64,000 nucleotides of DNA from Kitasatospora mediocidica KCTC 9733. GTDB taxonomy: Bacteria > Actinomycetota > Actinomycetes > Streptomycetales > Streptomycetaceae. The DNA lies in NCBI RefSeq assembly GCF_000744225.1, contig NZ_JQLN01000005.1, positions 2,379,001 through 2,443,000 of the forward strand. The letters run 5' to 3'. A program made the position numbers and the translations under genes. Below the pieces are notes generated by a model. It was not told the origin of the DNA. It saw nothing but the letters and a program-made list of their open reading frames with translations, and did not search any database. Below, piece after piece: positions 1-8,670 of this stretch. Each line of letters starts with the position of its first letter. Position 1 is the first letter of the stretch.

Positions 1-1
1 C

Positions 2-685
2 TGGCCGTGGGGGAACATGTACGAGTTCTCCTGCGCGTTCGCCGTCTCCACGGTGGCCGCGTTCCTGATGCTGCTGCTGGCGAAGAAGCCGGTCCGCTGG
101 CTCGGGCTGCCGGTGGTGCTGACCGCCGTGCTGACGCTGGGCCTGGCCACCACGGTGCTCTACACCGACTCCGAGCAGCTGGTGCCCGCCCTGCACTCGT
201 ACTGGCTGGGCATCCACGTGACCACCGCGATCATCTCCGGTGGCGCCCTGCACGCGGCCTTCGTGGTCACTGCCCTCTACCTGGGCAAGGACACCTACGA
301 CAAGCGGATCGCGGCCGGCAAGACCACCGGCCCGTTCAACACCGCCGCCTCCGTCTGGGACCGGCTGCCCGCCGCCGCGACGCTGGACAAGCTCTCCTAC
401 CGGATCAACGCGATGGTCTTCCCGCTGTGGACGTTCACCATCATCGCGGGCGCGATCTGGGCCGAGTCCGCCTGGGGCAAGTACTGGGAGTGGGACCCGA
501 AGGAGACCTGGTCGTTCATCACCTGGGTCGCCTACGCCTGCTACCTGCACGCGCGCGCCACGGCCGGCTGGAAGGGCCGCAAGGCAGCGTACCTGGCCTG
601 CCTGGCCTTCGCCTGCTTCGTCTTCAACTACTACGGCGTCAACATCTTCGTCACCGGCAAGCACTCGTACGCCGGCGTCGGATAG
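2..685 (+). CDS. ccsB: Cytochrome c biogenesis protein CcsB (ResC), 3' part
   Basis: The C-terminal part of the membrane haem-handling protein of System II cytochrome c maturation, which works with ResB/CcsA-type partners to deliver haem to apocytochromes outside the membrane. The reading frame is open at the window edge, so the start lies upstream. Visible are the conserved PWGNMYEF segment at the edge and the haem-binding tryptophan-rich WWD-type loop (GKYWEWDPKETWSF) at about residue 160 of the visible part. At least five hydrophobic segments surround it. The protein ends in a YAGVG tail. Family membership is clear from the WWD motif. The usual neighbours (resA, ccdA, resB) would be expected just outside the window. 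Confidence 0.93.
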   Translation, partial: WPWGNMYEFSCAFAVSTVAAFLMLLLAKKPVRWLGLPVVLTAVLTLGLATTVLYTDSEQLVPALHSYWLGIHVTTAIISGGALHAAFVVTALYLGKDTYDKRIAAGKTTGPFNTAASVWDRLPAAATLDKLSYRINAMVFPLWTFTIIAGAIWAESAWGKYWEWDPKETWSFITWVAYACYLHARATAGWKGRKAAYLACLAFACFVFNYYGVNIFVTGKHSYAGVG

Positions 686-700
686 CCGTCCCGCCCCGCC

Positions 701-746
701 ATCGGGAACGGTGCAGGCGCCCTCGGGCACCTGCACCGTTTCCGAT
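701..746. terminator. Hairpin after ccsB
   Basis: A 17-bp inverted repeat (arms 701-717 and 730-746, one G-T wobble) separated by 12 nt. It starts 16 nt after the ccsB stop. There is no U-run, as is usual for actinobacterial terminators. The rest of 686-888 holds no gene that I can support. Confidence 0.6.
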
Positions 747-888
747 CGTGAACACCTGGCTGAACAGGTGTCAGCGTGCCGATGGTGGGGATGTCTCCGG
801 ATGGACCGACGAATCGGCTGTGACAAGGTAGTACGTACCGGCACTGACCACTGATGCCGTGTACCGGAGACTGCGGGGAGGCCGCGCC

Positions 889-1293
889 ATGGACAGCGAA
901 GAGGTCATGCTGACGGTCCGCATCACCGTCGGAGAGCGCTCACTGCTGCGGCAGCTGGCGCAGGGTCACCGGAGCGACCTCTCCGAGGTGGTGGCCGACG
1001 GACTGCTCGACGTGCTGCCGACGCTGCAGGGCACCGCGCGGGCGTACGGGCTGCTCGCCGCGCTCGCGGAGCCGGCGCCCTGCGCGCTGACGGTCTGGCT
1101 GCCGGCCCCGCTGGCCGACCTGCTGGTGCCGGCCGCGTCCCAGGTGGCGCTGGCCACCGGCGTGCGGCTGGGGTCGGGGTCGGCGATGCTCGGGGCGGCG
1201 CTGCGGCTCTGGCTGTCGCAGGACCCCGAGCTGCTCGCCGGGAACCTCCGGGTGATGCACGCGGGCCGGCCGGTCGGCCTGGTCGCCGCGTAG
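889..1293 (+). CDS. Hypothetical protein with two RHH-like halves
   Basis: A 134-residue protein of unknown function. The ATG at 889 is preceded by a GGGGAGG ribosome site at 875-881; a GTG at 859 in the same frame has no such site. The protein looks like two similar halves. Each has a short beta strand (LTVRIT near residue 8, ALTVWL near 65) followed by two helices (DLSEVVADGLLDVL; GSAMLGAALRLWL). This resembles a ribbon-helix-helix layout, which would suggest a small DNA-binding protein, but sequence similarity is too low to be sure. It is monocistronic and lies between two hairpins. Confidence 0.55.
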   Translation: MDSEEVMLTVRITVGERSLLRQLAQGHRSDLSEVVADGLLDVLPTLQGTARAYGLLAALAEPAPCALTVWLPAPLADLLVPAASQVALATGVRLGSGSAMLGAALRLWLSQDPELLAGNLRVMHAGRPVGLVAA

Positions 1294-1329
1294 CCGCCGA
1301 ACCGTCCGGCACCGACCCGCGCAGACACC

Positions 1330-1359
1330 GAAGCCCGGCCCCCAACAGGGCCGGGCTTC
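1330..1359. terminator. Bidirectional terminator between convergent genes
   Basis: A 12-bp perfect GC-rich stem (gaagcccggccc, 1330-1341; mate 1348-1359) with a 6-nt loop. It lies between the plus-strand hypothetical gene ending at 1293 and the minus-strand accE ending at 1400, so it can serve both. Confidence 0.75.
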
Positions 1360-1399
1360 GTCGTTCGTGCCGTACCGTGCAGTGCCGTGCGGCCTCGCG

Positions 1400-1594
1400 C
1401 TACGCGGCCTGCTGCCAGCTGACGGGCGAGTAGTACGCCGGACGGCGCTCCAGGCGCTGCCACCGGGCGATCGGCTCCAGCGGGACGGCGGCGGCCGCCG
1501 CGGTCTGCTGTGCGGCCGCGCGGGCCAGCAGGACGACGGTCAGCGCGGCGAGTTCCTCGTCGGTGAGGGTGCCGCGGGTGATGGTGATGTTCAT
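1400..1594 (-). CDS. accE: Acyl-CoA carboxylase epsilon subunit
   Basis: A 64-residue protein of the small epsilon-subunit family that binds the beta hexamer of actinobacterial acetyl/propionyl-CoA carboxylases and raises activity. Visible family features are the N-terminal ITRGTLTDEELAALTVVL helix, an Ala-rich linker, and the C-terminal W-R-P-Y motif (RRPAYYSPVSW). It lies 52 bp downstream of the beta-subunit gene on the same strand, which is the standard order, and is almost certainly co-transcribed with it. Confidence 0.9.
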   Translation of the reverse strand: MNITITRGTLTDEELAALTVVLLARAAAQQTAAAAAVPLEPIARWQRLERRPAYYSPVSWQQAA

Positions 1595-1646
1595 GCTGAT
1601 CCTTTCGCTCGGCGGGTCGGTCCTGCGGTGTGGCGCTCGCGTGGTG

Positions 1647-3239
1647 CTACATGGGCGGGTTGCCGTGCTTGCGGGAGGGCAGGTCGGCGTGCTTGGTGCG
1701 GAGCATGGCGAGGGCGGCGGCCAGGACGGTGCGGGTCTCGGCGGGGTCGATGACGTCGTCGACGAGGCCGCGTTCGGCCGCGTAGTACGGGTGCATGAGT
1801 TCGTTCTTGTATTCCTTGATCTTCTGGGCGCGCATCGCCTCGGGGTCCTCGGCGGCGTTGATGTCGCGGCGGAAGATCACGTTGGCGGCGCCCTCGGCAC
1901 CCATCACGGCGATCTCGTTGGTCGGCCACGCGTAGGACAGGTCCGCGCCGATCGAGCGCGAGTCCATCACGATGTACGCGCCGCCGTAGGCCTTGCGCAG
2001 GATCAGCTGGATCCGCGGGACGGTGGCGTTGCAGTAGGCGTAGAGGAGCTTGGCGCCGTGGCGGATGATGCCCTCGTGCTCCTGGTCGACGCCGGGCAGG
2101 AAGCCGGGCACGTCCAGCAGGGTGACCAGCGGGATGTTGAAGGCGTCGCACATCTGCACGAAGCGGGCGGCCTTTTCCGACGCATTGATGTCCAGGACGC
2201 CCGCCAGGGACTGCGGCTGGTTGGCGATCAGCCCCACCACGTGGCCGTCGATGCGGGCCAGCGCGACGATGACGTTGGTGGCCCAGCGCTCGTGGACCTC
2301 CAGGTACTCGCCGTGGTCGACGATCTCCTCCAACACCTTGCGCATGTCGTAGGGCCGGTTGCCGTCGGCGGGCACCAGGTCCAGCAGCGCCTCGCAGCGC
2401 CGCTCCACCGGGTCCTCGGCGGGCGTGGCCGGCGGCATCTCACGGTTGTTCTGCGGCAGCATCGACAGCAGGAACCGCACCTCCTCGATGCACGACTGCT
2501 CGTCGTCGTACGCGAAGTGCGACACCCCCGACACCGCCGAGTGCACGTCCGCGCCGCCCAGACCGTTCTGGCTGATCTTCTCCCCGGTGACGGCCTGCAC
2601 CACGTCCGGACCGGTGATGAACATCTGCGACGTCTCACGGACCATGAACACGAAGTCCGTCAACGCCGGACTGTAGGCCGCGCCGCCCGCGCACGGGCCC
2701 AGCATCACCGAGATCTGCGGGATCACCCCCGACGCTCGGGTGTTGCGCTGGAAGATACCGCCGTAACCGGCCAGCGCCGTGACGCCCTCCTGGATCCGGG
2801 CCCCGGCACCGTCGTTCAGCGACACCAGCGGCGCACCCGCCGCGATCGCCATGTCCATGATCTTGTGGATCTTCTGCGCATGCGCCTCACCCAGCGCCCC
2901 ACCGAAGATCCGGAAATCATGCGCGTAGGTGAACACCGTCCGGCCGTTCACCGTGCCCCAACCCACGATCACACCATCGGTATGCGGCTTCTTCCCCTCC
3001 AGCCCGAAACCCGACGCACGGTGCCGACGCAACGGCTCCACCTCATGGAACGACCCCGCGTCCAACAGCAGGTCGATCCGCTCACGCGCCGTCAACTTGC
3101 CCTTGGCGTGCTGCGCCTCGGTGGCCTTGTCGCTCGGGCCGCGCCGCACCTGCTCACGCAGCTCGTGCAACTCCGCCACCCGGCCACGAGTATCGGCCGG
3201 CCCGTCAGCGTCGGCGGGGGCCCCGTGCAGCACCGTCAT
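1647..3239 (-). CDS. pccB: Acyl-CoA (propionyl-CoA type) carboxylase beta subunit
   Basis: A 530-residue carboxyltransferase subunit. It moves carboxybiotin CO2 onto acetyl- or propionyl-CoA, giving malonyl- or methylmalonyl-CoA for fatty acid and polyketide synthesis. Both crotonase-like halves are present: the N-terminal oxyanion region (GGAGARIQEG, GPCAGGAAYSPALTDF) and the C-terminal half with DVPGFLPG and KAYGGAYIVMDS. The ATG at 3239 follows a TTGGAG site 6 nt upstream; an in-frame ATG at 3344 gives a tail unlike the family. The biotinylated alpha subunit is not in the window. The propionyl versus acetyl preference depends on an active-site residue that I did not try to place. Confidence 0.92.
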   Translation of the reverse strand: MTVLHGAPADADGPADTRGRVAELHELREQVRRGPSDKATEAQHAKGKLTARERIDLLLDAGSFHEVEPLRRHRASGFGLEGKKPHTDGVIVGWGTVNGRTVFTYAHDFRIFGGALGEAHAQKIHKIMDMAIAAGAPLVSLNDGAGARIQEGVTALAGYGGIFQRNTRASGVIPQISVMLGPCAGGAAYSPALTDFVFMVRETSQMFITGPDVVQAVTGEKISQNGLGGADVHSAVSGVSHFAYDDEQSCIEEVRFLLSMLPQNNREMPPATPAEDPVERRCEALLDLVPADGNRPYDMRKVLEEIVDHGEYLEVHERWATNVIVALARIDGHVVGLIANQPQSLAGVLDINASEKAARFVQMCDAFNIPLVTLLDVPGFLPGVDQEHEGIIRHGAKLLYAYCNATVPRIQLILRKAYGGAYIVMDSRSIGADLSYAWPTNEIAVMGAEGAANVIFRRDINAAEDPEAMRAQKIKEYKNELMHPYYAAERGLVDDVIDPAETRTVLAAALAMLRTKHADLPSRKHGNPPM

Positions 3240-3694
3240 CTCGAACTCCAAGGTATGAGGCGAGTGTCCGAGCAGTCGGTGTCGGCTTTGTCTCCCCCGG
3301 CTGCGATTCGCATCTTCACCTATGACAGTACGAGGGGTGACCACTCCGTTTCGGCGTTGGTTCCGTACAAGGTCAAGGCTGATTACATGTCGGAGCCGTA
3401 CAGAAGCGCCTGTGGGCAGGGGTTGGCAGGGGCGAGCCGGGGGGTATGGCGAAGGTCACGCCGGCGGCGGGGTTCCGGTGTGACCGGGTGATCCGGTGAT
3501 GCGGTGATTGCGCAGCTCAGCGGCGGTGCGGCGGGTGATCGGCGGTGCTCGGCGCAGGCCCGCGGGGGGTTCGGCGGGAGCGCCGCGGCGCGTCGCCGGA
3601 AACCGTACGCGATGCCAGGTTTCTCGTTCGGGCTCGTAGGGATGCGCCAAAAAATTTGTCGGGCCTCACCGAAGCCGCTGATCACGCGGGTGCT
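3240..3694. other. Intergenic region upstream of pccB
   Basis: About 455 bp without a gene that I can support. It is the upstream region of the minus-strand pccB-accE operon and the 3' flank of the minus-strand PLDc_N gene. It contains short GGTGA repeats around 3486-3510 and an A/T-rich patch near 3649-3660. A 100-codon minus-strand frame at 3383-3685 has no recognisable domain or ribosome site. Confidence 0.5.
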
Positions 3695-4165
3695 TCAGGC
3701 CTTGGGTCGGCCCGCGCCGTCCTCGGGGTGCTCGTCCTCCGGCTGGTCAGAGCCCCGCAGGTCCTGCTCGCGGCGGCGCAGATCGGCCTCCCACTGCGCG
3801 AGCATGGCCTCGTGCCGCTTGTTCTCCCGGCCCAGCGAGGCCAGGAACTCGGGGTCGTCGTCGGGGGCCAGCGGGCGGCCGCCACGGCTGTGCCCGGTCG
3901 GGGGCGGGGTCGGCCGGTCGTCGTCGCCCGGGGCCTCGCCGGTCGACCAGGAGAGCCGTCCGCCGGCCCGCGCACCCGCGCCGCGCTGCCGACCGGCCGC
4001 CAGCCAGGCGATCGGACCGATCAGCACCTCGCCGAACAGCAGGATGATGATCACCCACACCACCTTCGGCAGGTGGCGGACCTCCTGCTCAGGTGTGGTC
4101 AGGCAGTCGATGAACGCCCAGGCCCACAGGCCCAGCACGATGACGTACGGCAGCAGTCTCAGCAC
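3695..4165 (-). CDS. PLDc_N-domain membrane protein
   Basis: A 156-residue protein with two N-terminal membrane helices (about residues 4-20 and 36-57). Between them is the typical phospholipase D-nuclease N-terminal signature: W-FIDCL, then P-W--IILLFGEVLIGPIAWL. The rest is a polar, charged cytoplasmic tail rich in D, E and R. The GTG start at 4165 is preceded by a run of five G about 12 nt upstream. The function of stand-alone PLDc_N proteins is not established. It is divergent from mqnL; the start codons are 103 bp apart. Confidence 0.75.
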   Translation of the reverse strand: MLRLLPYVIVLGLWAWAFIDCLTTPEQEVRHLPKVVWVIIILLFGEVLIGPIAWLAAGRQRGAGARAGGRLSWSTGEAPGDDDRPTPPPTGHSRGGRPLAPDDDPEFLASLGRENKRHEAMLAQWEADLRRREQDLRGSDQPEDEHPEDGAGRPKA

Positions 4166-4228
4166 GGCGCTTGTTTCCCCCAGCGACTGGCGGGTCGAGG
4201 CGCCACCGGAACGGCAGCGGGGACCCTC

Positions 4229-4268
4229 TTGACCAGCCCAGGCTAGCGCGTACCCGATACTTGCCTGC
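4229..4268 (+). promoter_or_regulatory. Possible promoter of a leaderless mqnL transcript
   Basis: No Shine-Dalgarno site precedes the mqnL ATG. GATACT at 4256-4261 ends 7 nt before the ATG, the spacing expected for a -10 box of a leaderless mRNA. A TTGACC at 4229-4234 is present, but its spacing to GATACT (21 bp) is too long, so the -35 is uncertain. Confidence 0.35.
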
Positions 4269-5726
4269 ATGGCATACGACGATCTCCGCTCGTTTCTGCG
4301 GGCTCTCGAACGAGACGGTGACCTCAAGCGCATCAAGGCTGAGGTCGACCCCCATCTGGAGATCGGGGAGATCGTCGATCGCGTCCAGAAGGCCAAGGGC
4401 CCGGCGTTGCTCTTCGAGAACGTCAAGGGCTCCTCGATGCCGCTGGCGATGAACGTCTTCGGCACCGAGCGCAGGCTCGCCAAGTCGCTCGGCCTCAAGG
4501 GACCGGAGGAGATCGCGGAGAAGATCGCCGGCCTGCTGAAGCCCGAGCTGCCGCACGGCTTCACCGGCTTCCGGGACGCCTTCGGCAAGCTCGCCTCGAT
4601 GGCGCACGTGCCGCCGCGCAAGGTGAAGCCGACCGAGGCGCCGGTGCAGGAGGTCGTGCTGACCGGTGACGACGTCGACCTCGACGCGCTGCCCGCGCTC
4701 TTCACCTGGCCGCAGGACGGCGGGTCCTTCTTCAACCTGGGCCTGACCCACACCAAGGACCCCGACACCGGTATCCGCAACCTCGGCCTCTACCGCCTCC
4801 AGCGGCACGACAAGCGGACCATCGGCATGCACTGGCAGATCCACAAGGACAGCCGCAACCACTACGCGGTGGCCGCCAAGCGCGGCGAGCGCCTGCCGGT
4901 CGCGATCGCCTTCGGCTGCCCGCCGGTCGTGACGTACGCGGCCACCGCGCCGCTGCCGGGCGACATCGACGAGTACCTGTTCGCGGGCTTCGTGGCCGGT
5001 GAGCGGGTCAAGATGGTCGACTGCAAGACCGTCCCGCTCCAGGTCCCGGCGGACGCCGAGGTGGTCCTGGAGGGCTGGCTGGAGCCCGGCGAGATGCTCC
5101 CCGAGGGCCCGTTCGGCGACCACACCGGCTTCTACACGCCGCAGGAGCCGTTCCCGGCGCTCACCATCGACTGCGTGACGATGCGCCGCCGCCCGATCCT
5201 GCAGTCCATCGTGGTCGGCCGGCCGCCGACCGAGGACGGCCCGCTGGGCAAGTTCACCGAGCGGTTCTTCCTGCCGTTGCTGAAGATCATCATCCCGGAC
5301 ATCGTCGACTACGACCTGCCCGAGGCCGGCGGCTTCCACAACTGCGTGATCGTCTCGATCGACAAGAAGTACCCCAAGCACGCGCAGAAGGTGATGCACG
5401 CCATCTGGGGCGCCCACATGATGTCGCTGACCAAGCTGATCATCGTGGTGGACGCCGACTGCGACGTGCACGACTACCAGGAGGTGGCCTGGCGGGCGCT
5501 GGGCAACACCGACTACAGCCGCGACCTGTCCGTGGTCGAGGGCCCGGTGGACCACCTGGACCACGCCTCCTACCAGCAGTTCTGGGGCGGCAAGGCGGGC
5601 ATCGACGCGACCCGCAAGCTCCCCGAGGAGGGCTACACCCGCGACGGCGGCTGGCCCGAGATGGTCACCTCCGACCCCGCCACCGCGGCGCTGGTCACCG
5701 AGCGCTGGAAGGAATACGGACTGTGA
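4269..5726 (+). CDS. mqnL: Menaquinone biosynthesis decarboxylase, UbiD family (MqnL)
   Basis: A 485-residue UbiD-type, prenylated-FMN-dependent decarboxylase assigned to removal of the naphthoate carboxyl group late in the futalosine menaquinone pathway. Family features include the N-terminal YDDLRSFLRALERDGDLKRI, the K-GPALLFEN segment, the prFMN/metal-binding region (NLGLYRLQ, HWQIHKDS) and the catalytic E-E-D region (EPGEMLPEGPFGDHTGFY). The length is normal. The mqnP prenyltransferase follows after 64 bp, and the UbiX that would supply prFMN lies about 5 kb downstream. UbiD paralogues with other substrates exist; the MqnL assignment comes from the mqnP neighbour and from mqnE in the same window. 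Confidence 0.9.
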   Translation: MAYDDLRSFLRALERDGDLKRIKAEVDPHLEIGEIVDRVQKAKGPALLFENVKGSSMPLAMNVFGTERRLAKSLGLKGPEEIAEKIAGLLKPELPHGFTGFRDAFGKLASMAHVPPRKVKPTEAPVQEVVLTGDDVDLDALPALFTWPQDGGSFFNLGLTHTKDPDTGIRNLGLYRLQRHDKRTIGMHWQIHKDSRNHYAVAAKRGERLPVAIAFGCPPVVTYAATAPLPGDIDEYLFAGFVAGERVKMVDCKTVPLQVPADAEVVLEGWLEPGEMLPEGPFGDHTGFYTPQEPFPALTIDCVTMRRRPILQSIVVGRPPTEDGPLGKFTERFFLPLLKIIIPDIVDYDLPEAGGFHNCVIVSIDKKYPKHAQKVMHAIWGAHMMSLTKLIIVVDADCDVHDYQEVAWRALGNTDYSRDLSVVEGPVDHLDHASYQQFWGGKAGIDATRKLPEEGYTRDGGWPEMVTSDPATAALVTERWKEYGL

Positions 5727-5790
5727 GCGAGCGAGCCGTGGATAGGTGCGTGTTGCGCGAAGCGCCTGCCGAGCGCAGCGAGGTGGCCGC

Positions 5791-6699
5791 ATGAGCGCCA
5801 CCGCCGAGGCCTTCGAAGCCCCGCCGAACAAGGCGAAGGCCTTCCTGCGCCTGGTCCTGATCGAGCACTCCGTCTTCGCCCTCCCGTTCGCCTACATCGC
5901 CACGCTGACCGCGATGTTCCTGGCCGACAAGCGGGTGCACTGGGGCCAGCTGCTGATCGTCACCGTCGCGATGGTGAGCCTGCGGACCTTCGCGATGGCG
6001 GCGAACCGGATCATCGACCGCGAGATCGACGCCCGCAACCCGCGCACGGCCGGCCGTGAGCTGGTCACCGGCGCGGTCTCGCTGCGCACCGCCTACACCG
6101 GCTCGGCGATCGCGCTGCTGGTCTTCCTGGGCGCGGCGGCGCTGCTCAACCCGCTCTGCCTGGCGCTGGCGCCGGTCGCGGTGGTGCCGATGGTGGTCTA
6201 CCCGTACGGCAAGCGGTTCACCGACTTCCCGCACGCGATCCTGGGCCTGGCCCAGGCGATGGGCCCGGTCGGCGCCTGGCTGGCGGTCACCGGCTCGTGG
6301 TCCTGGGACGCGGTGGTGCTCGGCCTCGCGGTCGGCATCTGGATCGGCGGCTTCGACCTGATCTTCGGCTGCCAGGACGTCGCCGCCGACCGGGCCGAGG
6401 GCGTCCGCTCGGTGCCGGCCCGCTTCGGGGTCCCCGCCGCGCTGTACGGCGCGCGCGGCTGCCACGTCGTCACCACCGGGCTGCTGGCCTGGTACGGCGT
6501 GCTCACCCACGCCGGGCCGGCCTTCTTCGTCGGGCTGGTCGTGGTGGTCGCCGCGTTCCTGTACGAGCACTCGATCGTCAAGCCGGGCGACCTGTCGCGG
6601 CTCAACCGGGCCTTCTTCACGACCAACGGGTTCGTCGGCATGTCGCTCTTCGCCTTCGCCCTGCTCGACCTGATCCTGCGCGGCCTGCGGATCGGCTGA
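5791..6699 (+). CDS. mqnP: Menaquinone biosynthesis prenyltransferase MqnP (UbiA family)
   Basis: A 302-residue integral membrane prenyltransferase that joins a polyprenyl chain to the naphthoate nucleus of menaquinone. Both Mg-diphosphate Asp motifs are visible: N72-R-x-x-D76-x-x-x-D80 (NRIIDREIDARN) and the second motif FGCQDVAADRAEG. About eight to nine hydrophobic helices cover the rest. The ATG at 5791 follows a GAGG site 7 nt upstream. It forms a likely operon with mqnL, followed by a hairpin terminator. Confidence 0.92.
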   Translation: MSATAEAFEAPPNKAKAFLRLVLIEHSVFALPFAYIATLTAMFLADKRVHWGQLLIVTVAMVSLRTFAMAANRIIDREIDARNPRTAGRELVTGAVSLRTAYTGSAIALLVFLGAAALLNPLCLALAPVAVVPMVVYPYGKRFTDFPHAILGLAQAMGPVGAWLAVTGSWSWDAVVLGLAVGIWIGGFDLIFGCQDVAADRAEGVRSVPARFGVPAALYGARGCHVVTTGLLAWYGVLTHAGPAFFVGLVVVVAAFLYEHSIVKPGDLSRLNRAFFTTNGFVGMSLFAFALLDLILRGLRIG

Positions 6700-6712
6700 G
6701 CCGCTCCTCCCC

Positions 6713-6756
6713 GAAGCCCCCGCGTGGACGGTCAATCCCGACCGCGCGGGGGCTTC
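6713..6756. terminator. Terminator after mqnLP
   Basis: A 12-bp perfect stem (arms 6713-6724 and 6745-6756, gaagcccccgcg and its complement) 13 nt after the mqnP stop. Confidence 0.7.
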
Positions 6757-6796
6757 TGCGCGATGATTCCGGTATCCGAGCCCGGAGGAGATCGCG

Positions 6797-7186
6797 ATGA
6801 TCGGTACCCTGCAGTCCGTCGTCCTGGACTGCCACTACCCGGCCGCGCTGGCCCGCTTCTACGCCGCCGTGCTCGGTGGCGAGGTGGACCGGCCGGACCC
6901 GTCGGTCGACGAGGACTGGTCCACCCTGCACACGCCGGACGGCCAACTGCTCGCCTTCCAGCGGGTTGCCGACTTCCACCCGCCGCAGTGGCCCGATCCC
7001 GCCCACCCGCAGCAGTTCCACCTCGACATCGCCGTCCCCGACCTGGACGCGGCCGAGCGGGAGGTGGTCGCCCTCGGCGCGGCCCCGCTCCAGCGGGAGG
7101 ACACGTTCCGTGTCTACACGGACCCGGCCGGGCACCCGTTCTGTCTGGTGTACGAGCCGGCTACCGGCGGTCGTACTGACGGATGA
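6797..7186 (+). CDS. VOC (glyoxalase/bleomycin-resistance) family protein
   Basis: A 129-residue protein with two beta-alpha-beta-beta-beta modules of the vicinal oxygen chelate superfamily. Landmarks are the opening LDCHYPAALARFYAAVLGGE, the central HLDIAVPDLDAAEREV and the closing DPAGHPFCLVYEP. These are typical of the glyoxalase-like 2 subgroup in actinobacteria, whose substrates are unknown. The ribosome site GGAGGAG lies 8 nt upstream. It is probably transcribed alone or with the next gene, 85 bp further on. Confidence 0.85.
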   Translation: MIGTLQSVVLDCHYPAALARFYAAVLGGEVDRPDPSVDEDWSTLHTPDGQLLAFQRVADFHPPQWPDPAHPQQFHLDIAVPDLDAAEREVVALGAAPLQREDTFRVYTDPAGHPFCLVYEPATGGRTDG

Positions 7187-7271
7187 CTGATTCGGCTTTC
7201 CGCGGGCTCCGACAGACTCCGTGCAGCGGACGGAACACCCCGGCCGCGGTGACGAGTTGCAGGAGATCCTG

Positions 7272-8090
7272 ATGCCGTACTTCGAGACCACCGACGGAAC
7301 CCGGCTCGCCTACGAGGACTACGGGACGGGCCGGCCCGTCGTCTTCAACGCGAGCTGGACGCTCAACGCGGACATGTGGGAGCGCCAGATCCCGTACATC
7401 GCGGAGCGCGGCTACCGCTGCATCGCGCTGGACCGCCGCGGCCACGGCCGCTCGGAGCGTCCGTCGACCGGCTACGACCTGGACACCACCGCCGATGACC
7501 TGGCCGCCCTGTTCGAGCACCTGGACCTGCGGGACGCGGTGCTGGTCGGCCACTCGATGGGCGGCGCCGAGGCGGCCCACTACCTCGCGCGGCACGGCGA
7601 GGACCGGGTGGCCAAGGTCGCGTTCGTCTCGGCGACGCTGCCGTTCCTGATGCGGACGGACGACAACCCGGGCGGCGTCCCGGAGGAGATCCTGATCGCC
7701 GGCGTGGACGACCTGCGCCGGGACCGGGCGAACTGGTTCACCCGCCAGTCCCAGGCCTTCTTCGCCACCCAGTTGGGCAACGCGATCTCTCCGGCGGCCA
7801 TCGAGGCGACGATCCAGCAGACGATGTCGGCGTCGCCGTGGGCGACCGTCAAGTTGATGGAGTCGCTCGTCCGCACCGACTTCCGGGACGGGCTGCGCAA
7901 GATCACCATCCCCGTGCTGATCATCCACGGCGTCGCGGACTTCTCCGCGAACATCGACCTGACCGCGCGGCGCACGGCCGAGCTGATCCCGGGCCGGATC
8001 TACACCGAGTACCCGACCGCCGGCCACGGCCTCTTCCTGACGCACGCGGACGAACTCAACGACGACCTCCTGGAGTTCATCGCCGGCTGA
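7272..8090 (+). CDS. Alpha/beta hydrolase (haloperoxidase-like)
   Basis: A 272-residue cytoplasmic alpha/beta-hydrolase of the cofactor-free haloperoxidase/esterase type. The catalytic triad can be placed: Ser95 in the nucleophile elbow GHSMGG, Asp223 in HGVADFS and His252 in AGHGLF. The oxyanion HG motif is replaced near residue 27 by NASW, a modest departure from the usual HGWP, which may affect specificity. The ATG at 7272 has an AGGAG site 7 nt upstream. The substrate cannot be told from the sequence. Confidence 0.85.
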   Translation: MPYFETTDGTRLAYEDYGTGRPVVFNASWTLNADMWERQIPYIAERGYRCIALDRRGHGRSERPSTGYDLDTTADDLAALFEHLDLRDAVLVGHSMGGAEAAHYLARHGEDRVAKVAFVSATLPFLMRTDDNPGGVPEEILIAGVDDLRRDRANWFTRQSQAFFATQLGNAISPAAIEATIQQTMSASPWATVKLMESLVRTDFRDGLRKITIPVLIIHGVADFSANIDLTARRTAELIPGRIYTEYPTAGHGLFLTHADELNDDLLEFIAG

Positions 8091-8434
8091 CGACTGACAG
8101 GTCAGCCGGTGTCCTGCTCCTCGGACGCGGTCCGGTGGCGCGGGCATCGGCAACTCGGCCAGCTGAGCGGGTCGTGCGACGGGTGCTCGGACTCGACCAC
8201 CTCACAGGGAGACAGGTCGACGCGCTGCCCAGGTCTGTCCTTCGTTGCCGCCACCCGCGACAGCCGCTTCGGCGCGCTCTGACCTCCCCATCCTCGTCCC
8301 CACCCCTCCCAGTGGGACGGGCAGAGCCATAACTCTCCGTAGGAAGTCGTTTACACAGCGCGGCGCCTGAGGCATGATCAGCCCCGTGGGGCCGTCCGGC
8401 CGTCACAGGTTGAACGCACCCCAGGGAGCAGAGC
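8091..8434. other. Intergenic region ahead of the cold-shock gene
   Basis: About 344 bp without a credible gene. It should hold the 5' leader of the cold-shock gene, and cold-shock mRNAs often have long leaders. The stretch around 8330-8360 (ataactctccgtagg, then gtttacacag) is A/T-richer than its surroundings and is the likeliest promoter location. No clear -35/-10 pair was identified. Confidence 0.45.
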
Positions 8435-8647
8435 ATGGCCGAGCGGCAGAACGGCGTCGTGAAGTGGTTCAACGACGAGAAGGGCTACGGGTTCATCAGC
8501 CCCGAGAGCGGCCCGGACCTCTTCGTGCACTTCCGGGCGATCCAGGGCAACGGCTTCAAGTCCCTGGTGGAGGGCCAGAAGGTGACCTTCGTCGCCGTCC
8601 AGGGTCAGAAGGGCATGCAGGCCGACGAGGTCCAGCCCGAGGTCTGA
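8435..8647 (+). CDS. Cold-shock domain protein
   Basis: A 70-residue single-domain OB-fold RNA/ssDNA chaperone. It shows RNP1 (KGYGFI, near residue 18) and RNP2 (LFVHF, near residue 31), and the VKWFN opening strand of the CspA family. It differs from the common actinobacterial CspA by a six-residue N-terminal extension (MAERQN) and by [11 protein letters not shown] where S-I--SGYRSL is usual. The ribosome site GGGAG is 7-8 nt upstream. It is a single gene, convergent with the MOSC gene. Confidence 0.95.
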   Translation: MAERQNGVVKWFNDEKGYGFISPESGPDLFVHFRAIQGNGFKSLVEGQKVTFVAVQGQKGMQADEVQPEV

Positions 8648-8670
8648 CCCGGCCTGACCCGGCGTGACCC

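Noticed and set aside
1563-3491. 642-codon plus-strand frame opposite pccB
   Set aside because: Antisense of a well-recognised carboxyltransferase; composition is not protein-like.
3383-3685. 100-codon minus-strand frame in the pccB upstream region
   Set aside because: No ribosome site, no domain, P/R-rich translation; treated as non-coding.
5727-5790. GAGCG/GCGAG short repeats between mqnL and mqnP
   Set aside because: Common short GC-rich repeats in streptomycete spacers; no evidence of a mobile or regulatory element.
8077-8472. Minus-strand frame across the cold-shock upstream region
   Set aside because: Basic, P/R-rich translation with no family; it overlaps the start of the cold-shock gene.
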